Source of the DNA: a virus
Reading direction: 5' to 3' (one strand)
Length of the DNA stretch: 27,033 nucleotides
Virus record (IMG/VR): IMGVR_UViG_3300009152_000170
Span: 1-27,033 of that record
This document shows positions 17,101-25,014 of this stretch, piece by piece; the stretch's first letter is position 1; each line of letters starts with the position of its first letter. A model generated the notes under the pieces. The model was not told where the DNA came from, made no database searches, and was given only the letters and a program-made list of their open reading frames with translations. The translations under genes were made by a program, and so were the position numbers.

Positions 17101-20100
17101 AATCTTTGCAACGTCACGCATAGTAAATCTCTTGTTTTTCAACAATTTGATTTGAACGTCTTTTGGTTGCGAAGGATAAGCTGGAACAATAATTTCTGCT
17201 AATTCTAAAGTATCAGGCTTTGTTGGTGGTGACAATGGAAGCTGATTTCCAGAACTTGCTGGAACACCATCATTGATACCAAATACACCGCGATTGTTGA
17301 TATAGACTTTTGAAACTCTACCTTTGTAGAAAATTAAGTCAGCACCAAAGTCAGAACCAGATTGTGGAACACGAAGACCAAATGTTGGAATTTGATATGT
17401 TGCATCATCAATAGGATTCAATGAAGTGTTTGCAGTCTTGATTGGTCTAAAGTCGATACAATCTCTAAGATTATAAATCGTTTTTGTTGATGGGCTTTCA
17501 AAAGATGGAATATTTGCTGTAGAAATTGTAGTGTTTGATGTAGTAACATCATTTACTGGATAAGAATCTACAGAGCAATAACCAACACCTTGAGATGTAT
17601 CATGAACGAAGTTATTGAAAACAGCAAGCAATCTTCCAGTAGGAACATAACCAGTGATTGGTTTGATTGTTCCATGCTCATATGCATAATCTCTTTGACC
17701 ATTGTCTAGAGTGTAATATGCTGTTACATTTGTGTTGCTTGTTGTTGCAGGAATCGAGAATGACGATGATTGATAGACGCCTTGAAGACTATAAATGTCG
17801 CCGTATCCTAAGCCGAACGGTCCAGACAATCCGTTTATATGCGTGTTTGGATTAATGTTTGCTTGCGTTTGATAGCTAAGAGTTTTAATTTTTTCTCTTG
17901 CAGTACCACGATCCATCGAAACGATAACGTCAGCTGTGAACGTAGCTGGTTCTTTTACATCAATTACTGCCGTTCCTGGTGATGTAACAGAAACAGTTCT
18001 TGCTGCTCCAGATCCACCGTTTGTCGAAAGAGACAATACACTTCCAGTTGGAAGTAGTTTTGTAATTGCTGCAGAAGATGCGCCAGTAGGATGAACTGCA
18101 GTCAATGTCAAATATGTGGAGTTTGCAATAGATGCAACCGCTCTTGTTAGACCATTGATTTTAATAAAGTCGCCAACACTAAACTGTGTAGTGAATGCTG
18201 TACTTGATCCAGAAACAATGTTTGATCCAGCACTAATTGTTGCAGTTCCACTTAATGAAGTTGTCTCTACGTTAGCGCCAGCATTGTTAATGACTACCAT
18301 GTAGTAATCATTCTTTTGTGCGCTATTTAAAGTTCCAGTTCCAACGAATGATTCAGTAACAACATCTGTCGCAATTGTAGCAAGACCAGAACTAAACGAA
18401 ACGGAAAACTTCTTCTTAAATCTAAATGATGTTTCAACGTTTTGTGAAGTATCGCGAAGTGTTTTAATTGAAGAATATGGAAGTTTAAAGATCATCGAAT
18501 TGAACGATGTTTCTTGTAAATTCGCTTGTCCATTTGTTAAAATAACGTCTGCATATCTCTTTGGAGTTGCAACGTCATAAATCGAACGAACGTCTGCAAA
18601 AGACTTTCCATTCAACATTACGATTTCGTATAGGTACAAGTAATAAACTGCATCAGCAGAACCCTTTGTTCCACTTACATATTCAATTGATCTTACTCTT
18701 GCTTCACCAATCTTTGTACCCGTTACGGTTGCTGTAGCGCAAACTAAGTTTGTAACAACCTGTTGTGCTGTGTCATAAAGATCAACCTTAGTTGTCTCCA
18801 TAACATCCCATGCACCAACCATTTCTTTTACTTCAACATATTGTCCATAGTTAACTTGCGTCTTTGTCTGTTGCACATATTGTGTATCAAGACCTTTTAA
18901 CAAATCAACTGGAGTCTTTGTAATGATTTGATTACGATATCCAGAAACATATGAAACAAAAGGATCTACTTCAACTAGCAATAGACTATTGTTTCCGCCT
19001 TCTGATGATGAATATCTTCCACCATTACTTGATTGTGATAGATGCTCGCGAACTGTAACGATTGGATCTGAGACTGTATAGTTTCCAGATTCTTCGTTTG
19101 TTCTTTTTGCTAGAACTTCTTCTAATTTATTTTCAACAGTTATTTCTTTTCTCTTTCTCGCAATGCCAGCATCAATTTCTGTCATTGTCATGAATTCATT
19201 TTCATCTGTTGTCGTATTCAATGCAACTTTAGTAAGAACTGTTTCAATCTTAAATCTATCTGCACCTGGCGCAAGATAGTTTGGAGTTCCTTGTGCATTG
19301 TCTACTAGACTTGAATCGCCAATGTAATCAACAAATGTTTTATATGGTACTAATCCAACTTTATAAGATGGAGTATTAGTATACTTGTCAAGAATTAAAG
19401 TCTGACCAGTATGCTTAACGAAATGATCTGCCATCCAAACAATACCATTCGCTACGCTAATCTTTGAACCGTAGAGATAAACTCTTTCAGTAGCTAATCC
19501 TTCGTCAACAACGTTTCTTGTTGCATTTAATGTTGCAGCACTTGCATATGCTCTACCAGTTGTAGCAGAGGTGAAGATTGTTTCAGAGTTTCCAAAAGTT
19601 GTATTTGCTCTATAATCATTGACTGCAGTAACGTTTAAGTATATAACTCCACCACCAGTTGCATTTGTGCTTGCAGTAGTTGCGGTTAATGTGCCGCTAG
19701 AGTTTGAAACGAAGATTTTATTGACACCGCTAATTGGATCGGTATAAAACGATTCAATAGTTGCTGTGTTACCAGTAGAAAATGTAATCGTATTTCCTGG
19801 CGACAATGATGTTGATGCAGCATTGACAGTTAGAACTTGTGTTCCAGATGTAGCATAGCTAATGAATAATGTCTTTGGATCAGTTCCTTCAATGTCTGAT
19901 ACTAATCCACAATATGCTTTAATACCACTAGTCGCACCATAGATGATGCTTCCATTGAAATTTTGTACATTTACAGTTCCACTATTATATGTGGATTGCA
20001 ATTTAACAAAACTCATCGCTAAGTCTAAGTTTTGTTCGCATCCATCAATTAAAGCGCCCTGCTTGAAGAAGTATTCAGCGAAACGCTTTGTTTGAACTTG

Positions 20101-20247
20101 CTGAAGAGTCTGTGCTTGCGTGAGTTCTCTAGCCTGAACTGCACGTCCAGGTCTATAGAGAACTCTTACAAACTTCTTATCTTCATCATAATCATCAAAA
20201 TATGGACTGGTATTAAAGTCAATACCACCAGGATTTGTATTAGCCAT
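14116..20247 (-). CDS. Giant DUF4815-domain virion/baseplate protein
   Basis: 2043 residues, the largest gene here. The N-terminus is the characteristic DUF4815 opening: NTSPYFDDYDEDKKFVRVLY (12-31), then RPGRAVQARELTQAQTLQQV and KRFAEYFFKQGALIDG. Further conserved-looking blocks are YNLRDCIDFRPIKT (925-938), RFTMRDVAKINERLERLEYF (1040-1059), DPVSQSFYVD (1473-1482) and VRVEIREMINGYPSSEVV (1510-1527). Three copies of a small beta module (about 663-720, 1757-1815, 1928-1985) are inserted or appended. There is no signal peptide or enzyme motif. DUF4815 proteins sit in the baseplate/tail fibre section of many T4-like phages; in gene order this one takes the place of T4 gp9/gp10. It follows gp8 by 14 nt with an AGAAGA ribosome-binding site. 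The exact position in the virion is unknown. Confidence 0.88.
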   Translation of the reverse strand: MANTNPGGIDFNTSPYFDDYDEDKKFVRVLYRPGRAVQARELTQAQTLQQVQTKRFAEYFFKQGALIDGCEQNLDLAMSFVKLQSTYNSGTVNVQNFNGSIIYGATSGIKAYCGLVSDIEGTDPKTLFISYATSGTQVLTVNAASTSLSPGNTITFSTGNTATIESFYTDPISGVNKIFVSNSSGTLTATTASTNATGGGVIYLNVTAVNDYRANTTFGNSETIFTSATTGRAYASAATLNATRNVVDEGLATERVYLYGSKISVANGIVWMADHFVKHTGQTLILDKYTNTPSYKVGLVPYKTFVDYIGDSSLVDNAQGTPNYLAPGADRFKIETVLTKVALNTTTDENEFMTMTEIDAGIARKRKEITVENKLEEVLAKRTNEESGNYTVSDPIVTVREHLSQSSNGGRYSSSEGGNNSLLLVEVDPFVSYVSGYRNQIITKTPVDLLKGLDTQYVQQTKTQVNYGQYVEVKEMVGAWDVMETTKVDLYDTAQQVVTNLVCATATVTGTKIGEARVRSIEYVSGTKGSADAVYYLYLYEIVMLNGKSFADVRSIYDVATPKRYADVILTNGQANLQETSFNSMIFKLPYSSIKTLRDTSQNVETSFRFKKKFSVSFSSGLATIATDVVTESFVGTGTLNSAQKNDYYMVVINNAGANVETTSLSGTATISAGSNIVSGSSTAFTTQFSVGDFIKINGLTRAVASIANSTYLTLTAVHPTGASSAAITKLLPTGSVLSLSTNGGSGAARTVSVTSPGTAVIDVKEPATFTADVIVSMDRGTAREKIKTLSYQTQANINPNTHINGLSGPFGLGYGDIYSLQGVYQSSSFSIPATTSNTNVTAYYTLDNGQRDYAYEHGTIKPITGYVPTGRLLAVFNNFVHDTSQGVGYCSVDSYPVNDVTTSNTTISTANIPSFESPSTKTIYNLRDCIDFRPIKTANTSLNPIDDATYQIPTFGLRVPQSGSDFGADLIFYKGRVSKVYINNRGVFGINDGVPASSGNQLPLSPPTKPDTLELAEIIVPAYPSQPKDVQIKLLKNKRFTMRDVAKINERLERLEYFTALSYLEKQASDKTELDSDGIDRFKNGLIVDPFSGFSVSNPRSSDWSAAINKQDRYLTCYQDNANVVGMRYTSASSTTTLKTGNKIMLPYSEITNAGLIQAYASKPLSLAESLNFVWTGEMSVMPYVDNFFDTVNNPTTAIVYNDTGDADNWRALVGAWNAEVSPLTQHWVGSSLQTTEAGGVKSASSSGNFNITTALQENTKLAFNQLAAGTQSTTSKQDVAFDRVVNVTTSLWMRQRQFVINATGLKNNSRIYAFFDGINVTASCIQIKLRAGTTLQSLNSLYDNTGYLTGSGTYWDTVANGATDSLYVKENQVYLLFTVPSKSFYVGQREFKVTDSSTNSDTDATTSARNIIFAQGIQQKTSAVTVNTRPSNVSFAGKNNLTALGRTLTTEERVESSRSSVTVGQAAKTRDPVSQSFYVDPNTYSKGFYVTSIDLYFKTKSADNNRNVRVEIREMINGYPSSEVVGLGDEAIVNNANINVSDTAATATTFTFKNPIYLSSGNDYCFSIKPENNDSSYSIWVAETNAIDITNAENNTRIESAYNTGMLFTSSNDKVWTARQNLDVKFTMKIAQFDTTAKIAYWTNIPVTTAFTYDALQSMIADQILPGTAITYAIKTADSSYLVDTDYSEIKNYERLVLSSRKQISTTSAETASSFKSLQLRATLSTTNQYITPYIDNENILFNFSKNVINNDVSTAVVGTVTYTSGTNFVVGTGTTFTSSVFAGEYADFGVDYRRIASIANNTYLTVTNNFASSNVANQTMTIRNEEHPSGTYTSQSRYITKVVTLNDGFEASDLVVYLNVNRPPGSSIKVYCKVLNENDTDSFDDKFYTLMELSGTETFTLNASEYKEEKYVIPTASKTGGSTLLTGNVAISNVSTTVSGTSTRFIEDLKIGDTIAVGTARTQKVVTTIANNTSLTVDSVFSTVASSQDILKVLNNAVAYTTPDARTFQGFKYFAIKIVFLSSSASYSAKVKDLRGIALA

Positions 20248-20261
20248 TTAATCTTCTAAAA

Positions 20262-21539
20262 TTAGAACTGGATGATCAACTTAATGTCTTCGATTTGATC
20301 CGATGCTCTCGAAATAGGTACTCTATTTTCAACATAAAGAATGTCACCAGTGTAAGGCTGAAGTCCTGGAGTAGCGATTGCAGCGATTGTACCAGTTGCC
20401 GCACCAGCACCAGTAACGGTCGCTCCGTTAGCAAACGCTAGATTGCCTGGTAGAGTTGTGTACAAGTATGGTGAAGTAAATTCTACTAGAGATGCTGTGT
20501 TCGATCCACTTGTGACTGTTTCATCTGAGTTGAATGTTCCAGAAACACCAGATAGCTGATATCTAAATGTCTGTCTATACGAAGATGCAACAGCACGGGA
20601 AGATGTTCCATATGCAAATGGATCGCGAACAATACCAACTTGTCTAAATTCGTTAGCAGTTGTAATTGTATTCGATTCAGTTCCATCTAAACGAACGTTT
20701 AGCATTACATATTTTCCGCCCAACTCTTCGACTGCATTAGATCCGTGTCCACCTTTTGGTGAAATGACTGCTGTAGCAGTAGCAGCACCAGATCCAAACG
20801 CAACGCTTGCTCTTGTATATCCAGTTCCTGGGTTTGTAATTGTGACTGCAGTAACAATACCACCAGCAATTGTTGAGTTAGCAGTAGCTCCAGTTCCGTC
20901 ACCTGTGATTGTTACTGAAGGTGCAGATCCGTATCCAGATCCACCAGCAGTTACTCTAACAACGTGAATACCACCATCTACTGCTGCAGCTTGAACCGCC
21001 CACTGTGATTCTCCGCCATCGGCAGTTAATGTCTGAACAGGAATATATGATGTTGTCAAAAATTTAATTGCTTTAGCTGTTGTTACGGTGTACATGTATT
21101 TCCAAATGTATCCGTCAGCAGTAGTAAATGGTGATGTACTTGTTCCAGTTGGCTTTGTTGTGGATGCCGCACCATTAACGTTCCAGAGACACTTATAAAC
21201 GTTATACTCATCGGTAACAACGTAGAAATTATCCGATTCAATTAGATTTGTATCTTGATCATCATAATAAATGTAAACTGTACCAGAAGTCCAGTCATAT
21301 CTTGGAATTGCATGGGTAACGTCAGAACTTGTGATTCTCTTAACGCCAAACATGTCTCTCCATGGAGTATACTCTACGTTTGCGGTAGAGTTTACTGGAG
21401 TCGGTGGTGAGTTATCATTTGGAAATGCTGAATTTCTTCCGACGAACATATACATGATTGTATTCGACGTTTCGGAAAATGCTTCAACAAACTGTTCTGC
21501 ATTATGAACTCTAAATTTGCTAGTTACGATTGATGGCAT
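20262..21539 (-). CDS. 8: Baseplate wedge subunit gp8
   Basis: 425 residues; T4 gp8 is 334. gp8 is part of the baseplate wedge built on gp10, gp7, gp8, gp6, gp53 and gp25. Family blocks: FRVHNAEQFVEAFSETSNTI (9-28), YMFVGRNSAFPNDNSPPTPV (30-49), WRDMFGVKRITSSDV, WTSGTVYIYYDD, YNVYKCLWNVNG, TTADGYIWKYMYTV (139-152), IPVQTL, HGSNAVEELGGKYVMLNV, and the C-terminal LYVENRVPISRASDQIEDIK (401-420). The extra length includes a module at about 199-241 with GGSGYGSAPSVTITGDG, of the type repeated in the preceding protein. It has its own late promoter (21569-21576) and AGGAGA ribosome-binding site (21552..21547, 7 nt spacing), marking it as the first gene of a transcript. Confidence 0.9.
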   Translation of the reverse strand: MPSIVTSKFRVHNAEQFVEAFSETSNTIMYMFVGRNSAFPNDNSPPTPVNSTANVEYTPWRDMFGVKRITSSDVTHAIPRYDWTSGTVYIYYDDQDTNLIESDNFYVVTDEYNVYKCLWNVNGAASTTKPTGTSTSPFTTADGYIWKYMYTVTTAKAIKFLTTSYIPVQTLTADGGESQWAVQAAAVDGGIHVVRVTAGGSGYGSAPSVTITGDGTGATANSTIAGGIVTAVTITNPGTGYTRASVAFGSGAATATAVISPKGGHGSNAVEELGGKYVMLNVRLDGTESNTITTANEFRQVGIVRDPFAYGTSSRAVASSYRQTFRYQLSGVSGTFNSDETVTSGSNTASLVEFTSPYLYTTLPGNLAFANGATVTGAGAATGTIAAIATPGLQPYTGDILYVENRVPISRASDQIEDIKLIIQF

Positions 21540-21568
21540 TTAAGTGTCTCCTGTTGGATAATTTTATT

Positions 21569-21576
21569 TATTTATA
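21569..21576 (-). promoter_or_regulatory. T4-type late promoter upstream of gp8
   Basis: Minus-strand TATAAATA, an exact T4 late -10 match, in the 99-nt gap 21540-21638. It ends 29 nt before the gp8 ATG, close to the 26 nt seen before gp13. Expected start near 21563 gives a leader of about 24 nt containing AGGAGA. The rest of the gap holds only a weak 6-bp hairpin (21592-21606). Confidence 0.75.
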
Positions 21577-21638
21577 AAAAATGTTCTACAATCTCAATGC
21601 TTGAGAATCAAAATTGTGTGATTATTGAATATCATTAT

Positions 21639-24600
21639 TTAGATTGAAATTTTATATGCATCGACGCCGCTAAACGAATTTGTCGGGAATCTATCTATAA
21701 ACATAGCGGTCGTATTTGCTACTGATGAAACTTTAAAGTATTCGTTGTTTGCTAAGAACACACTACCAGAACTAAAATCGCTCACAAAGTTAGTTCCAGA
21801 GCCAATTACTCCAGATTGTGAATCTCCAAATGACACACTTGCAAGATTGGCAATTGGTACACTTGCAAACGAACTAACTGGGAAGTCACCATAAGTTATA
21901 TTTGCTGAAGATACTGTTCCAGCAATTCTAACATATTTGTTAGTTTCACTTTCAACTAAAAGTTCAGTTAAAGGTTGTGTGCTAGGATTTAAGAATGTAT
22001 CACTTGAATAGTCTGATATCAGCCCGTCAGCTATATATCCAACTGTAACATCTTTGTATTTTGCAGTTCCATATACTCCAATTGGTTGCTTCGGAACAAT
22101 AATAGAAGTAGAACTTATAGAATTAAGCTGAAGATCATTATTACTTTGATAAGAAACAGTTAAATTGCTTCTACTATACGATGATTGATTATCAACATTA
22201 GAAGATAGAATCTTAGTATATTGGACGCTATTGTATGAAGAACTATTATCAAATGATGATGATAGTTTGATTATCAAACTTGTTTGATTTGATGTAGAAA
22301 TATCTAAAGGAGCATTTGTAGAAACAACAGTCATTGCGCTTTGTTGCGCTGCCAATGATGTATTAACAATATTGGGCAATATCTTTATATACTGACTACT
22401 AACATAAGAGAATTGTGCAGAAACATTAGACTGAGGAACATATACAGTTAGCTTGGAATCAGTTGATGTTGTTCCTTCAACAAGTAGTGATCCTGTAGTA
22501 CCAAAAGACTTATTGATAATAGAAGATACTTGATTTGCAGAAACGCTAATCAATCTAGAGCCAGTCAATACTCCATAGTTGGAAGATGCTGCAAAATCAT
22601 TTCTTGAGTATATGTCAGAGAATCTTGTTCCTGAGAATTCAGATATTGTATTGCTTGAATAGAATGATATTGGTCTATCACCAATGTATATTTCACCGTA
22701 TGCACCAGTAGTGTGTTCAATGATAACTTTAGTGATTTCACGAATATACGCTTGAGGATCTGGTTGTAGAGTTGTTACAGCAATACTTGAAGTTATAACA
22801 GATAATTGTGTTCTACTCGACAATTGTGATTGTGTTTCGCTATTGTATACAGTTCTAGTATATTTCGTACCAATAACACTTGTGACTAAATCTTTAGGTG
22901 ATGTTTGAATTATAATCTTATATGATGTTGGCTTTGCAGCATCAGTAACACCAACAGCAAGAGCATAAAGAATTTGAGCAACGACTTTATTAATTCCAGC
23001 ATTGCCATTTTCACCAACACCATTAGCGCCGCCAGATAGAATGAATGCTTCGACGTTAATATTATTGAGAATTTGAATCTCACCAAATGGCTGCAATCCT
23101 GCTGGGTGAATAATCTTCTTTAAAGTAGACGAATATTCAGCAAATGTCAATCCGCTCTTTATGACATAAGAATAATCTTGATAGTAATAAGAATCTTGAA
23201 TGATTTTGTAATCAATCTTTCCATCATCATTTAACCAGACACCATCTTTGATACCTAGACCAGAAATGATTGGAATTAGATTTGCATTACCGTCACCAAC
23301 AGAAGAGACAGATGCATTTGCACTTGTGTAGTTTACACCAAAATTTGTCACTTCGACAGCACGAATAGAACCGATACCAGTTCTGTTGTTTGCAGAGTCT
23401 ACCGAAACATTTGCGCTTGTGCCTTGAATTCCAGTAACGACTAGGTTTGCACTTGAACCAGTTGTCGTAGAAATTGAAATCGACGGCAAATTCGCAGACG
23501 TATATCCAGATCCAAAATTTGTTAGTTCTAATCTCTTAATTGGTCCCTTAACTTTCCAGTCTTCATTTTTAATAATATCGTAATAGCTTCCATCAGCTTT
23601 CATCTGAGAGCCATCTTCGAATAGAAGATCGAATGTCGTGCTTTCAACGACAGAAGCAATAATACCAGCAGCACTTGTGCCAGAGCCACCAGTAAATATT
23701 AGAGTATTACCTACACCGTAATTTGTACCTGCATTTGAAATTGTAATTAATTTGTCTGTTAAAAGACCAGCAGAAGAAACTACAGAATCTTGTAACGTGA
23801 TTGTAGGCTTTTTATAATACCCAGATCCGCGATTGATAATTGAGACTCTTGAGATTTCACCAAGAGTATATGTGTTTGCTCCAATCGTAGCTGTGTATGT
23901 ATTAGCTAATCCTGTGACGCGAACAATTAATCCAGTTCCACCAGAATCGGTATTATTAATTGAAGCTGTAGTGTTTAATCTATAGCCATGTCCAATTGTG
24001 TTTACTCTTAACGCACTAATTGGAGATTGTTGAATCGAAGAAACTTTTGCTACAGCAGCATATCCGTCACCAGTAATTGTTACTGGACTATTTACTTGAT
24101 ATCCCGAACCACCATCAACAATTGTAAACCCAGAAACAATTCCATAAAGTGTTGCAAACAGATTATCATCATCTGTTGCTACAATTCTTTCACCAGCATT
24201 AAATGTTCCGCTAACCAACTTGAGAGTCATTTCAGCGACTTCAATTGATCCTACGAAAAACTTTTTAATGTCTACAACGTTTGCAAGTGAACCAGAAGTT
24301 TGACCAACAACTGTTTTATTAATGAATAAAAAGATATCTTTATTGTATGCAACGTTCGATAAGTCATATCCAAACGCTGTTGGCGTTGTTCGTATAACTT
24401 CTGTCTTTTCAAAGTTACCAGCAGAAACACGAAGAATGTCTGTACCTGGATAATAAAATTCAATCTCTTGATCGTATAAAAGTCTAAACAAGAATCTATA
24501 AGATTGTTCAGTACCTTTAGATTGAAAGAAGTCTCTAAATTGTTTTGCGATTAATCTCTTGTTACCATAATACGAAGCAGGTAAACTTGGATACAATTCA

Positions 24601-25013
24601 TCTTTCAAATAAGAAATATACTTATCGATTGATGTATCAATTTGTTTATAGTTTAAAACATTACCAGACGCTCTTACTACGTTATCTTTAATTCCGTATA
24701 CGAAAGATGTTGCGTTAGATGTTTGACCAGTAATTGTTTCGTATTGGTCAAAGACTTTTCTTTCGCTTGTAACTCTTACAATTAAAGTTGTCGATGTTAC
24801 TTGAATTACTTTTCCAGTAGCGCCACTTTCGCTACCAAGAATAGTTTCACCAACTTGAAATGTTCCAACTGTAGTGTTTAATGTGATTGTTGTAGTTTGC
24901 AACCACTCATAATATGCTTCTAAGAAAAGTTTAAACCTTTCAGCATCAATAGAACTATTTTCGTTTACAAGCGTGTTAACGCTTAACGAAGGTTTGAAAA
25001 ATACATCGTTCAT
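21639..25013 (-). CDS. Large baseplate wedge-region protein in gp7 position
   Basis: 1124 residues; T4 gp7 is 1032. It lies between gp6 and gp8, the place of gp7, but I see no direct gp7 motif, so equivalence is by gene order and size. The N-terminus (MNDVFFKPSLSVNTLVNEN, RFKLFLEAYYEWLQT) and block AKQFRDFFQSKGTEQSYRFL (156-175), then FRLLYDQEIEFYYPG, are typical of a structural protein of T4-like marine phages. The middle (about 295-570) holds at least five 'GSGY...P.ITI' beta units. Block VWLNDDGKIDYKIIQDSYYY (592-611) leads to HPAGLQPFGEIQ (636-647), a motif shared by many phage structural proteins. The region 870-975 has two degenerate 57-residue repeats, and the C-terminus (1058-1110) has a small beta module also found in the DUF4815 protein. 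The ATG is 1 nt after the gp6 stop. Confidence 0.8.
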   Translation of the reverse strand: MNDVFFKPSLSVNTLVNENSSIDAERFKLFLEAYYEWLQTTTITLNTTVGTFQVGETILGSESGATGKVIQVTSTTLIVRVTSERKVFDQYETITGQTSNATSFVYGIKDNVVRASGNVLNYKQIDTSIDKYISYLKDELYPSLPASYYGNKRLIAKQFRDFFQSKGTEQSYRFLFRLLYDQEIEFYYPGTDILRVSAGNFEKTEVIRTTPTAFGYDLSNVAYNKDIFLFINKTVVGQTSGSLANVVDIKKFFVGSIEVAEMTLKLVSGTFNAGERIVATDDDNLFATLYGIVSGFTIVDGGSGYQVNSPVTITGDGYAAVAKVSSIQQSPISALRVNTIGHGYRLNTTASINNTDSGGTGLIVRVTGLANTYTATIGANTYTLGEISRVSIINRGSGYYKKPTITLQDSVVSSAGLLTDKLITISNAGTNYGVGNTLIFTGGSGTSAAGIIASVVESTTFDLLFEDGSQMKADGSYYDIIKNEDWKVKGPIKRLELTNFGSGYTSANLPSISISTTTGSSANLVVTGIQGTSANVSVDSANNRTGIGSIRAVEVTNFGVNYTSANASVSSVGDGNANLIPIISGLGIKDGVWLNDDGKIDYKIIQDSYYYQDYSYVIKSGLTFAEYSSTLKKIIHPAGLQPFGEIQILNNINVEAFILSGGANGVGENGNAGINKVVAQILYALAVGVTDAAKPTSYKIIIQTSPKDLVTSVIGTKYTRTVYNSETQSQLSSRTQLSVITSSIAVTTLQPDPQAYIREITKVIIEHTTGAYGEIYIGDRPISFYSSNTISEFSGTRFSDIYSRNDFAASSNYGVLTGSRLISVSANQVSSIINKSFGTTGSLLVEGTTSTDSKLTVYVPQSNVSAQFSYVSSQYIKILPNIVNTSLAAQQSAMTVVSTNAPLDISTSNQTSLIIKLSSSFDNSSSYNSVQYTKILSSNVDNQSSYSRSNLTVSYQSNNDLQLNSISSTSIIVPKQPIGVYGTAKYKDVTVGYIADGLISDYSSDTFLNPSTQPLTELLVESETNKYVRIAGTVSSANITYGDFPVSSFASVPIANLASVSFGDSQSGVIGSGTNFVSDFSSGSVFLANNEYFKVSSVANTTAMFIDRFPTNSFSGVDAYKISI

Positions 25014-25014
25014 T

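Noticed and set aside
21592-21606. Possible terminator hairpin TCTCAA-tgc-TTGAGA after the gp7-position gene
   Set aside because: Only 6 bp, AT-rich, and the U-run lies about 12 nt further on, overlapping the promoter region; too weak to call.
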